DNA from: Massilia terrae
Lineage (GTDB): Bacteria > Pseudomonadota > Gammaproteobacteria > Burkholderiales > Burkholderiaceae_D
DNA length: 64,000 nt
Assembly (NCBI RefSeq): GCF_024753145.1
Contig: NZ_JANUGU010000011.1
Coordinates: 1-64,000, forward strand
Direction: 5' to 3'
Shown: in pieces, positions 34,828-42,377 of the stretch
Position numbering within the stretch: position 1 is the stretch's first letter
How the letters are laid out: each line of letters begins with the position of its first letter
Notes under the pieces: generated by a model
The model's database searches: none
Seen by the model: the letters and a program-made list of their open reading frames with translations, nothing else
Told to the model about the DNA's origin: nothing
Translations under genes and position numbers: made by a program

Positions 34828-34839
34828 TCAACTAGATGA
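34828..34839. promoter_or_regulatory. Candidate operator TCAACTAGATGA upstream of the importer operon
   Basis: Matches at 11 of 12 positions the perfect palindrome TCATCTAGATGA upstream of suyA (42258-42269). It lies in the 179-base gap before the binding-protein gene, about 150 bases from its ATG, in an AT-rich stretch that could contain a promoter. Confidence 0.55.
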
Positions 34840-34857
34840 CTTAAATGAGTTCACCTT

Positions 34858-36597
34858 TTATTTTGCAGGGGCCGCTTCCGGCTCCAGGATTGTGTGCCCC
34901 GGACGCACGCGTTCGAAGCGCACCGCTTCCCGGCCGAGCTCCAGCTTGGACGCGCCCATGCGCGCCACCGTGAAGCTCGACGTTTCAAGATCGCCGCTCT
35001 GCGGAAAGTCCTCGCGGTAGTGGGCGCCGCGCGAATCCTCGCGCAGCAGCGCGGCGGCGGCGATCACCCGGCTCACTGCGATCAGGCTGCGCAGATTCAT
35101 CCAGTCGTGCCATGACAGGTTGTAGGCCCGGTCGCCGTCCGGGATGCCGGTGCGCGCCAGCTGCGCGTCCAGCTCTTCCAGCCGGCGCTGGGCGCGGCGG
35201 ATGCCGTCGGCGGTGCGCAGGATGCCCACGTCCAGCCACATGCACTCGAACAGGGCCTCGCGGATCGCTTCGAGGTCGCCGGGCTCCTGCGTGAACGGCA
35301 GCGTATGTTCCATCATGCTGCGCGTGATCGCCGCCTCGTCCGGCGCGCGCAAGCCCGGGTTGCGCCCGACCCACGCGGCCATCGATTCGCCCGAGATCCC
35401 GCCGAACACCGTGGAGTTGGCCACGCCGTTGCCGCCGAGCCGGTTGGCGCCGTGCACGCCGCCGGTGTCCTCGCCGGCCGCGAACAGTCCGGTCAGTTCG
35501 GTGGTGGTGTCAGGCTTGAACACCACGCCGCCCATCATGTAGTGCGCCGTCGGCACCACTTCCACGCGGCCGCCGGCGAGGTCGAAGCCGCAGTCGCCGC
35601 AGCGTTCGACCATGCCCTTGAACTGCTGGCGCACCTTGTCCGGCCCGAGGTGCGACATCTGGATGTAGACCCCGCCGTTGGGCGTGCTGCGCCCGGCGCG
35701 GATCTCGGCGTAGATGCCGCGCGAGACGATGTCGCGGGTGGCGCGCTCGCCGCGCGGGTCGTAGTTGCTCATGAAGCGCTCGCCCTCGCCGTTGAGCAGG
35801 TAGCCGCCGGCGCCGCGCAGTCCTTCCTCCAGCACCGTCCCGGTCATGCGCGTGTGCGTGCCCGCCAGCAGGCCGGTGGGGTGGAACTGCACCATCTCCA
35901 TGTCGCGCAGCGGCAGGCCGGCGCGCAGCGCCATCGCCAGGCCGTCGCAGCTCTTGTCGCCGGACGGTGTGTGAAACTTGTACATGGTCGGCCCGCCGCC
36001 GGTCGCCAGCAGCACGGCCTTGGCTTGCACGAACACGAATTCGCCGGTGCGCATATCGATCATCAGCACGCCGGACAGCGCCTTGCCGTCCTCGGTCTTG
36101 ATCAGCTCGACCGCGCGGTGCTCTTCCAGCCGGTGGATACCGCGTGCCCAGACCTGCTCGGACAGCCGGTTGATGATCTCGATGCCGGTCAGGTCGCCCT
36201 TGTGCACGGTGCGATCAAAAGTCTGGCCCGCGAACGCCTTCTGGTGCACGGTGCCGTCCGGGTTGCGGTCGAAGAAGCAGCCCAGTTCATTTTCCAGCTC
36301 GTGGATGCGCTCGACCGCCTTGGTCACCAGCGTCCACGCCAGCTCCTGGTTGGCCAGCCACTTGCTGCCCTCGATCGTGTCCATGAAATGGCGCTCGACC
36401 GAGTCGCCCTCGGCCAGCGCGACGTTGTAGCCGCCCTGCACCATGCGCGTGCAGCCGCATTTGCCGAGCAGTCCCTTCACCGCCACCGTGATCGACAGCG
36501 ATGGGTCGGCCTGGTGCGCGTGGAGCGCCGCGAACAGGCCGGCGCCGCCGGAGCCGAGGATCAGAATGTCGGTCTGCACGCGCTTGATCGGCTTCAT
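34858..36597 (-). CDS. Fumarate reductase/succinate dehydrogenase-like flavoprotein subunit
   Basis: 579 residues from ATG 36597, which overlaps the fumarase beta stop (ATGA). FAD dinucleotide motif TDILILGSGGAGLFAALHA at 9-27. The substrate-binding and catalytic residues of the SDH/FRD family are retained: His239 (FHPTG), Arg288 (TRDIVSR), His352 (AHYMMGG) and Arg386 (GANRLGGN). The His that carries covalent FAD in SdhA/FrdA is replaced by Cys49 (KCGCTRMVQGG). It pairs with the Fe-S and membrane subunits encoded upstream. Probably not the housekeeping SdhA; the substrate may be a substituted succinate. Confidence 0.85.
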   Translation of the reverse strand: MKPIKRVQTDILILGSGGAGLFAALHAHQADPSLSITVAVKGLLGKCGCTRMVQGGYNVALAEGDSVERHFMDTIEGSKWLANQELAWTLVTKAVERIHELENELGCFFDRNPDGTVHQKAFAGQTFDRTVHKGDLTGIEIINRLSEQVWARGIHRLEEHRAVELIKTEDGKALSGVLMIDMRTGEFVFVQAKAVLLATGGGPTMYKFHTPSGDKSCDGLAMALRAGLPLRDMEMVQFHPTGLLAGTHTRMTGTVLEEGLRGAGGYLLNGEGERFMSNYDPRGERATRDIVSRGIYAEIRAGRSTPNGGVYIQMSHLGPDKVRQQFKGMVERCGDCGFDLAGGRVEVVPTAHYMMGGVVFKPDTTTELTGLFAAGEDTGGVHGANRLGGNGVANSTVFGGISGESMAAWVGRNPGLRAPDEAAITRSMMEHTLPFTQEPGDLEAIREALFECMWLDVGILRTADGIRRAQRRLEELDAQLARTGIPDGDRAYNLSWHDWMNLRSLIAVSRVIAAAALLREDSRGAHYREDFPQSGDLETSSFTVARMGASKLELGREAVRFERVRPGHTILEPEAAPAK

Positions 36598-37205
36598 TTC
36601 GTCACTCCCAGGCTGGCCAGCACCTTGGCGCGGCGCGCTTCGACGTCGGCTTTCACATCGGTGTACAGGCTGCCGCCGTGGCTGTCCATCGCCACCAGCA
36701 GCGGGCCGAAATCGCGGATCCTGAACTTCCACAGCGATTCCGGATTCAGGTCGTCGAGGTCGACGTCCTCGATCTGCTCGATCCAGGTGGTTTCCAGCGC
36801 CGCGGTGCCGCCGACAATCGCGAGATAGGCGCCGCCCAGGTCGCGGAAGGCATCCTGCGAACCCTGGCGCAGTCCGCCCTTGCCGACAATGAAGCGCACG
36901 CCGTATTGCGCCATCAGCGGCCGCGTGAAGCGCTCCATGCGGTCGGAGGTGGTGGTGCCGATGCAGACCTGCTGGTAGCCGGTCGGGTAGTCGGCGCTCT
37001 TTTCCACCCTGCGCACATTGGGCGCGGTGTGGATGACGGCCTGGCCGTTGAGGTCGAAGCGGGTCTTGCGGCCGCGGTCGAACATGTGGATCTGGGTGGC
37101 GTCGCGAATCCCGAACAGGGTCCGCTGCAGCGTAACCGTATCGTTGACGCGCAGCTTGCGCACCTGTTCCTCGGTCACGGGCATGGTGAGGTCGTAGTGG
37201 GCCAT
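36594..37205 (-). CDS. Class I fumarate hydratase-type beta subunit (FumB/TtdB C-terminal domain)
   Basis: 203 residues from ATG 37205 (MAHYDLTMPVTEEQVRKL). Family motifs: HMFDRGRKTRFDLNGQAVIH, the conserved PTGYQQVCIGTTTSDRM and VGKGGLRQGSQDAF. This is the C-terminal half of the iron-sulfur class I fumarase/tartrate dehydratase fold, encoded separately. Its stop overlaps the flavoprotein start and it follows the alpha gene by two bases. Such hydratases accept fumarate, mesaconate or tartrate, so substrate choice is open. Confidence 0.88.
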   Translation of the reverse strand: MAHYDLTMPVTEEQVRKLRVNDTVTLQRTLFGIRDATQIHMFDRGRKTRFDLNGQAVIHTAPNVRRVEKSADYPTGYQQVCIGTTTSDRMERFTRPLMAQYGVRFIVGKGGLRQGSQDAFRDLGGAYLAIVGGTAALETTWIEQIEDVDLDDLNPESLWKFRIRDFGPLLVAMDSHGGSLYTDVKADVEARRAKVLASLGVTK

Positions 37206-37207
37206 GA

Positions 37208-38083
37208 TCAGAATCCGTAGGTGAGACCGTCTGGCGTGAAGGTCGCGGAAGCGCGGCGCGCCGAATGGCACTGCATGTTGACGGCAATCGGGTTCATCGT
37301 GATGTGGGTGGCGGCCAGCTCGATGTGCACCGCGAACGCGGTCGAGTCGCCGCCCAGCCCCTGCGGGCCGACGCCGAGCTGGTTCACGGCCTCGGTCAGC
37401 TCGACTTCAAGCTTCGCGCCCTCGGGATCTGCGCAGTGGCTGCCCAGCGCGCGCGTGGCGGCGCGCTTGGCCAGCGCCACGCACAGGTCCGAGGTGCCGC
37501 CCAGCCCGACCCCGACGATGGTGGGCGGGCAGGTTTTTCCGCCGGCATTGACCACGCAGTCGATCACGAACTCCTTGATCGCTCCAATGCCTTCGGCGGG
37601 AATCGCCATCTTCAGGAAGGAGTTGTTCTCGGAGCCGCTGCCTTTCGGGATCATCTGGATCGTCAGCGTGTCCGGCTGGTCGCTGAAGTCGATGTGCAGC
37701 ACCGGGACCTCGATGCCGCACGAGGTGTGCTCGTTCTGGCGCGTCAGTGGATGCACCACCGACGAGCGCAGCGGATGCTCGCGCGTGGCGCGTTCGCAGC
37801 CCTTGCGGATCGCCTGCTTGAGCGCATGGCCGTCGACTTCCACGCCGCGCCCGATCGTCACGTTATAGATCGGCACCCCGGTGTCCTGGCACAGCAGGTT
37901 GTTGTTGTCTTCGGCCACGCGGATATTCTTCACCATGGTCGCGAGGATGTCCTGCGCGCGCGGCGCGGTCTCGGTTTCCGTCAAGCGCGCGAAGCCGCCC
38001 TTGATATCGGGCGGCAGCACCTTCAGCGCGCGGATGTACAGTTCTTTCGCGGCTTCTTCCACCGCCGCCAAGTCGACTTTCAT
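37208..38083 (-). CDS. Class I fumarate hydratase-type alpha subunit (TtdA-like)
   Basis: 291 residues holding the labile [4Fe-4S] cluster. Cys65 (LLCQDTG), Cys185 (GGKTCPPT) and Cys272 (NMQCHSARR) are the three expected ligands, leaving one iron free for the substrate. Other blocks: SGSENNSFLKMAIPAEG and GVGPQGLGGDSTAFAV. Good SD AAGGAG upstream. It adds water across an activated double bond. Gene order places it between the membrane subunits and the flavoprotein of the SDH-like complex, implying it works on that enzyme's product. Confidence 0.9.
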   Translation of the reverse strand: MKVDLAAVEEAAKELYIRALKVLPPDIKGGFARLTETETAPRAQDILATMVKNIRVAEDNNNLLCQDTGVPIYNVTIGRGVEVDGHALKQAIRKGCERATREHPLRSSVVHPLTRQNEHTSCGIEVPVLHIDFSDQPDTLTIQMIPKGSGSENNSFLKMAIPAEGIGAIKEFVIDCVVNAGGKTCPPTIVGVGLGGTSDLCVALAKRAATRALGSHCADPEGAKLEVELTEAVNQLGVGPQGLGGDSTAFAVHIELAATHITMNPIAVNMQCHSARRASATFTPDGLTYGF

Positions 38084-38095
38084 TGTTCGTCTCCT

Positions 38096-38452
38096 TTAAA
38101 ACACTAGCGCCAGGGCGAAGGCCATGCCGGTCATTGCGGCAAAGCCGGCGGTCAGCGCGATCAGGTTTTTGCGCAGGCCGTTCCAGCGGCCGAATTCGAT
38201 CAGCAGCAGGCGGATGCCGCCAGCCATGTGCGCCGCCAGCAGCATCACCAGTCCCCATTCGCCGAACTTGAACAGCGGTTGGTTGGTGACCGCGATGAAG
38301 CTGTTCAGCGATGCCTCACCGGTGATCGCATGGCCCAACGCCCAGAAGTGCACCGGCAGGAACAGCGCCAGGCCCAGGCCCGAGAAGCGGTGCACGAGGA
38401 AGGCCCAGTAGGCCGGGTGGTTGCGCGCGCGGAAATCGTTCAGTCGCTTCAT
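38096..38452 (-). CDS. SDH/FRD-like cytochrome b membrane anchor subunit, second
   Basis: 118 residues, three TM helices. LVHRFSGLGLALFLPVHFWALG resembles the SdhC helix with haem-coordinating His residues, and LLAAHMAGGIRLLLIEFG follows. It overlaps the preceding anchor gene by four bases. Expected to bind quinone or haem and pass electrons from the Fe-S subunit to the quinone pool. Confidence 0.82.
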   Translation of the reverse strand: MKRLNDFRARNHPAYWAFLVHRFSGLGLALFLPVHFWALGHAITGEASLNSFIAVTNQPLFKFGEWGLVMLLAAHMAGGIRLLLIEFGRWNGLRKNLIALTAGFAAMTGMAFALALVF

Positions 38453-38790
38453 GCCAGCACCACTCCATAAACGGCGCGCAGGCCCATCACGAGCAGCAGC
38501 AGCGCGAACAGCATCGAGACCAGCCCGGCGGCGCGTTCTCCCATGACGCTCTCGCGCAGGATGCGCGCGAGGCCGTACGGCACGTGCACCGCGCAGGCCA
38601 GCACGAACAGGCCGTAGAACACGCCGAAGGCCAGGTTGCCGTGGGTCCGCCCGAGGATCTGTGTGCCGGTCAGCCCGCCGTGCACCGCGTAGACGATGAT
38701 CGCAAGGTGCACCAGCACGAAGAACGACAGCGCCATCGCGCTGATGCGGCTCCAGTACCAGAGCCGGACTTCGGTGACGATATCGCTCAT
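38449..38790 (-). CDS. SDH/FRD-like cytochrome b membrane anchor subunit, first
   Basis: 113 residues from ATG 38790. Three TM helices with candidate haem-ligand His residues in ALSFFVLVHLAIIVYAVHGG and ACAVHVPYGLARIL. Start overlaps the Fe-S subunit stop by four bases, and its end overlaps the next anchor gene. With that gene it makes a heterodimeric anchor of the SdhCD/FrdCD type. Confidence 0.82.
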   Translation of the reverse strand: MSDIVTEVRLWYWSRISAMALSFFVLVHLAIIVYAVHGGLTGTQILGRTHGNLAFGVFYGLFVLACAVHVPYGLARILRESVMGERAAGLVSMLFALLLLVMGLRAVYGVVLA

Positions 38791-39500
38791 GCTTTCCTCC
38801 GCAGCGCTTTGACGGTGACGTGCTTCAGGCCCGCGATCGACGCGGTCGGCTCCAGGTGTTTGGGGCAGCGTTCGGTGCACGAGCCCTGCGTGTGGCAGGA
38901 ATGGCAGCCGGCGTCGCCCGCCACCGCCAGAAGGCGCTCGGCATTGCCGATGTCGCGGACGTCGTTCACCAGCGTCCATGCGCGGTTCAGCGCGGCCGGG
39001 CCGAGGTAATCCGGGCGCCAGCTGACCACGTCGCACGAGGCGTAGCACACGCCGCAGCCGATGCATTCGATGCCGGCGTTGGCCGCCATCCGCATTTCGG
39101 ATTTCGGCTCGACCAGCGCGAATTCGTCGTGCCGGGTCTGGTCGCCCTTGAAGCTGCCCTTGGCGCGCGCCCACTTGTCGAAGAACTCGGTCATGTCGGT
39201 GACCAGGTCCTTGATCACGGGGAGATTGGACAGCGGCGCCAGTTCCAGCTTGCCGTCCTGGGCGACGTTGGCCACGTGGGTGCGGCAGGTCCAGCGCGCC
39301 TTGCCGTTGACCGTCATCGCGCACGAGCCGCACATGCCGACCCGGCAGGCGTAGCGATAGGATAGTCCCGGGTCGATGCGGCGCTGGATGTGGGTCACCA
39401 CGTCCAGCACGGTCTGGCTTTCCAGGCGCGGGACTTCGTAAGTGACGAAGCCGCCTTCTTCCTTGCCGCGCCAAACCTTCACTTGCAGATTGTTCGTCAT
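38787..39500 (-). CDS. SDH/FRD-like iron-sulfur subunit
   Basis: 237 residues from ATG 39500. The [2Fe-2S] ligands are Cys52, Cys57, Cys60 and Cys72 (CRVGMCGSC then TCRTH). The C-terminal clusters use Cys146, Cys149, Cys152, Cys156 and Cys199, Cys202, Cys208, Cys212 (CIGCGVC..C and CHSCHTQGSC..C). It links the flavoprotein to the cytochrome b subunits. First gene of the operon, divergent from a LysR gene. Confidence 0.9.
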   Translation of the reverse strand: MTNNLQVKVWRGKEEGGFVTYEVPRLESQTVLDVVTHIQRRIDPGLSYRYACRVGMCGSCAMTVNGKARWTCRTHVANVAQDGKLELAPLSNLPVIKDLVTDMTEFFDKWARAKGSFKGDQTRHDEFALVEPKSEMRMAANAGIECIGCGVCYASCDVVSWRPDYLGPAALNRAWTLVNDVRDIGNAERLLAVAGDAGCHSCHTQGSCTERCPKHLEPTASIAGLKHVTVKALRRKA

Positions 39501-39582
39501 GTCGAACCTGTTTTGTAGTGAGCTGCCAAGTCCATTGTCATGCAATGCATTTGCCAAAGAAAGCTAATCTTTATTTGTACGA

Positions 39583-39601
39583 GATAAAGAAATTCTTTAT
39601 C
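39583..39601. promoter_or_regulatory. Perfect inverted repeat, candidate LysR operator
   Basis: GATAAAGAA-A-TTCTTTATC, nine-base arms with a one-base spacer, ends eight bases before the LysR ATG. A second, weaker AAAGA-N7-TCTTT pair is at 39556-39572. The 109-base gap separates the divergent LysR and Fe-S subunit genes. Confidence 0.6.
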
Positions 39602-39609
39602 ATCATCCC

Positions 39610-40494
39610 ATGGCATCCATTCGCATGTTCAAGACCTTCCTCGCCGTCGCGAAGTACGGCACCTTCGCCGCGGCCGGCAAGGAAATCGGGCTGACGCCGG
39701 CCGCGGTCGGGCTGCAGATTCGCGCGCTGGAGGAAGAACTCAACCAGGCGCTGTTCGACCGCGGACCGCGTTCGGTCGTGCTCAACACGGCAGGGCGCAA
39801 GGCGGTGCCGCAGGTGGAGGAGCTGCTGGTGCGCTTCGAGGCGCTGGCGAACGCGGACGACAGCGGCGAGCTGTCGGGCAGGGTGATGATGGGCGCGCTG
39901 GTGTCGACCCTGATGGGCTCATTCGCCGACGCGCTGTGGTCGCTCAAGCGCGAGCATCCGCGGCTCAAGGTGCAACTGTTCGTCGGACTGTCGAGCGACT
40001 TCGCGTACAAGGTCGAGCATGGCGAGCTGGATGCGGCGATCGTCACCAAGCCGCCAAGGCCGCTGGCCTCGAACCTGTTGTGGACGCCGCTCTACCACGA
40101 GCCGATGGTGATGATCGTGCCGCGCCGCCCGCACTTCGAGCTGCCGGCCGAGCCGCTGGACGCGCTGCGCGAGGCGCCCTTCATCCGCTTCGACCGCGAC
40201 ACGTGGACGGGGATGCTGGTGAAGGAGGTGCTGGCGCAGGCGGGCGTGACGGCGACGCATGATGAGCTGGAGCTCAACTCGGTGGAAGCGATGATCGAGA
40301 TCGTGCGGCAGGGCTTCGGGGTGTCGATCGTGCCGCAGCTGGCGAACGTCCAGTGGGACAAGGACGGGGCGCTAAGGGTGATTCATGTGCCGGGAGTGAC
40401 CACGGCGCGTAATGTCGGTCTGCTGGAGCGCACCAGCCACAGCCGCATGGCGTTCACCGAGGCGCTGAAGAAGTACTTCTCGATAACCGTATAA
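39610..40494 (+). CDS. LysR family transcriptional regulator of the SDH-like/fumarase operon
   Basis: 294 residues. The helix-turn-helix FLAVAKYGTFAAAGKEIGLT / PAAVGLQIRALEEELNQALF is followed by an effector domain with LWTPLYHEPMVMIVPRRPHF. Divergent orientation and the 19-base palindrome support control of the 39500-34858 operon. Ligand unknown; a substituted dicarboxylate or the sulfonate substrate would fit. Convergent with suyB across a dispersed repeat. Confidence 0.88.
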   Translation: MASIRMFKTFLAVAKYGTFAAAGKEIGLTPAAVGLQIRALEEELNQALFDRGPRSVVLNTAGRKAVPQVEELLVRFEALANADDSGELSGRVMMGALVSTLMGSFADALWSLKREHPRLKVQLFVGLSSDFAYKVEHGELDAAIVTKPPRPLASNLLWTPLYHEPMVMIVPRRPHFELPAEPLDALREAPFIRFDRDTWTGMLVKEVLAQAGVTATHDELELNSVEAMIEIVRQGFGVSIVPQLANVQWDKDGALRVIHVPGVTTARNVGLLERTSHSRMAFTEALKKYFSITV

Positions 40495-40544
40495 ATAGTT
40501 ACCTCAGACGCAGCGGTAACCTCAAGAAAAATAGTTACCCCCAA

Positions 40545-40652
40545 AACCGTCGTCCCGGCGGAGGCCGGGACCCATGCTGAGCGAGCAGGCTCGCGGCTAC
40601 AGTGCCACCTGCACGCGTTCTATGGGTCCCGGCCTTCGCCGGGACGACGGTT
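40545..40652. repeat. Two-hairpin dispersed intergenic repeat, full copy
   Basis: AACCGTCGTCCCGGCGGAGG at the start, inverted at GCCGGGACGACGG, with GACCCATGCTGAGC and CTATGGGTCCC inside. A run of seven T follows the right arm, so on the plus strand it may terminate the LysR transcript. Between convergent LysR and suyB. Confidence 0.82.
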
Positions 40653-40671
40653 TTTTTGAGGTTGCGGTGCT

Positions 40672-41841
40672 TTATGCGGACTCGTACAGGCGGGTCAGCA
40701 CAAACTCACGGTGGCCCAGCGCTTCCGCAGCAGTCAGGCGGCCATTCGCGGTGCGCAGCATGCACTCCAGCAGCTTGTCGCCGGCGCCATCCATATTCAG
40801 CTCACGCTGCAGCAGTCCCGAGGTATCCACGTCCACGTGCTCGGCCATCGTCTTCACGGTCTTGGGATTCGCGCAAATCTTGATCACCGGGAGGATCGGG
40901 TTGCCGATCACATTGCCCTGGCCGGTCGGGAAGAAGTGCACCGCATAGCCGGCTGCCGCGCACAGGGTCACCATCTCGGCCGCGGCCGACGACGAATCCA
41001 TGAACCACAGGCCCGGACCGGTCGGCGTCTCGGCCTTGTCCAGCACCCCGTCCACCTTGCACTTCTTGCCGATCTTCTGGATGTTACCCAGCGCCTTCTC
41101 CTCGATCGTGGTCAGGCCGCCTGCGATATTGCCCTTGGTCGGCTGCGAGTCGGACAGGTCGGAGGTCTTGTGGCGGTTGACGACTTCCTGATAACGGTCG
41201 AAGAAGGCCATGAACTTCTCCTTCACCTCCGGCGTCGCGCAGCGCGCAGCCACCAGGTGCTCGCCGCCGGTCAGCTCGGTGGTCTCGCCGAACACCAGGG
41301 TCGAACCGACTTCGTACAGCTTGTCGAAGGCATTGCCCACCGTCGGGTTGGCGCCGCAGCCGGAAGTGGTGTCCGATTCGCCGCACTTGGTCGACACCCA
41401 CAGCTCGCTGATATTGCACACCTCGCGCTGCTTCTCCGACGCGTTCTGCACCATCTCGCGCGCAGCCTTGGAAGCGCGGTAGATGGTGTCGTGGTCGCCG
41501 TGGTGCTCGATCGCGAAGCCCTGCACCGGCTTGCCGGTCTTGGCGATGCCGTCTACGATCAGCTGGGTCCACTGCGGCTCGATGCCGATCACGATCACCG
41601 CGGCCACGTTCGGGTTCGAGCCGGTGCCGATCAGGGTGCGGAAATGCAGCTCCAGGTCGGCGCCGAACTGCAGGCGGCCGTACGGGTGCGGCAGCGCCAT
41701 GGTGCCCTTGATGTTGTTGGCGACCGCCTCGGCGGCGGCGTTCGAGATGTCGTCCACCGGCAGGACGATGACGTGGTTGCGTACGCCGACGCGGCCGTTT
41801 TCGCGGCGGTAGCCGAGGAAGGTGGTGTCCTTGTTAATCAT
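40672..41841 (-). CDS. suyB: (2R)-sulfolactate sulfo-lyase subunit beta
   Basis: 389 residues of the UxaA/altronate-dehydratase C-terminal family. I recognise it as SuyB from the N-terminus [20 protein letters not shown], the block [40 protein letters not shown] and the C-terminal [18 protein letters not shown]. With SuyA it cleaves (R)-sulfolactate to pyruvate and sulfite. Follows suyA by 54 bases with a GGAG site. Discriminating from altronate dehydratase rests on remembered similarity and the sulfonate gene context. Confidence 0.87.
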   Translation of the reverse strand: MINKDTTFLGYRRENGRVGVRNHVIVLPVDDISNAAAEAVANNIKGTMALPHPYGRLQFGADLELHFRTLIGTGSNPNVAAVIVIGIEPQWTQLIVDGIAKTGKPVQGFAIEHHGDHDTIYRASKAAREMVQNASEKQREVCNISELWVSTKCGESDTTSGCGANPTVGNAFDKLYEVGSTLVFGETTELTGGEHLVAARCATPEVKEKFMAFFDRYQEVVNRHKTSDLSDSQPTKGNIAGGLTTIEEKALGNIQKIGKKCKVDGVLDKAETPTGPGLWFMDSSSAAAEMVTLCAAAGYAVHFFPTGQGNVIGNPILPVIKICANPKTVKTMAEHVDVDTSGLLQRELNMDGAGDKLLECMLRTANGRLTAAEALGHREFVLTRLYESA

Positions 41842-41895
41842 TTCTAATCTCCGATTCCTGAATTCGATTCGCTTGTCTTGGGCCCGCGCGGCGGC

Positions 41896-42180
41896 TTACC
41901 AGCGCTTGGTCTTGACGTTGTGGACGTGCAGGTGCTGGCCCGCCTTGATCGGCTGGACCACCTTGCCGATGTCGACGCCGTACTTGATCACGGTGTCGCC
42001 CACGTTCAGGTCCTTCAGCGCGATCTTGTGGCCGACCGGGATGTCGCTGCCGGAACGCGTCTCGATCAGGTGGTCCTGCTCCATCACCCAGCCCGTCAGC
42101 GCATCGCCGGTCTTGACGCCGTCGACCACCACCACCGTACCCACCGAATCACCATCTTCGTGCACCACAAAATGAATCAT
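41896..42180 (-). CDS. suyA: (2R)-sulfolactate sulfo-lyase subunit alpha (SAF domain)
   Basis: 94 residues from ATG 42180, preceded by AAGGAG. A single SAF domain (MIHFVVHEDGDSVGTVVVVD, later DIPVGHKIALKDLNVGDTVI), the size expected for a separate SuyA subunit rather than a fused UxaA. Forms the sulfo-lyase with SuyB. A 21-base region of palindromes lies 69-89 bases upstream and resembles one before the importer operon, suggesting common control. Confidence 0.87.
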   Translation of the reverse strand: MIHFVVHEDGDSVGTVVVVDGVKTGDALTGWVMEQDHLIETRSGSDIPVGHKIALKDLNVGDTVIKYGVDIGKVVQPIKAGQHLHVHNVKTKRW

Positions 42181-42248
42181 TTCTGTCTCCTTGTCCGGGT
42201 GGTTCTCGTTGAACCGTGAAGCCATCCTACTCCCGGGATTCATGCGTG

Positions 42249-42269
42249 TCAACTGGATCATCTAGATGA
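42249..42269. promoter_or_regulatory. Candidate operator upstream of suyA
   Basis: TCAACTGGATCA (42249-42260) overlaps the perfect palindrome TCATCTAGATGA (42258-42269). The palindrome matches 11/12 with TCAACTAGATGA before the importer operon; the first half matches that site at 10/12. Two adjacent sites here could bind two dimers. Confidence 0.55.
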
Positions 42270-42377
42270 ATATTAAAATTTTGTGGATGAGTCGCCGGGC
42301 CGCCGCAAGCGGTCGCGGAGCGCCCCGGCCGCCGCTGCGGGTAAAATAACGGGCACTCCGCTCTTCCAGAACCTGCC

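Noticed and set aside
34858-37287. An 809-residue version of the flavoprotein with a long N-terminal extension
   Set aside because: The extension is the fumarase beta gene read in another frame. ATG 36597, overlapping the fumarase stop and leading straight into the FAD motif, is the natural start.
34858-39500. Housekeeping succinate dehydrogenase plus fumarase of the TCA cycle
   Set aside because: Gene order, the fumarase insertion, loss of the covalent-flavin His and the flanking sulfonate genes argue for a specialised set. Not excluded until the rest of the genome is seen.
40672-42180. Altronate or galactarate dehydratase (UxaA/GarD)
   Set aside because: Split small SAF subunit, SuyB-like sequence blocks and neighbouring sulfolactate-type dehydrogenases favour sulfolactate sulfo-lyase; no hexuronate genes nearby.
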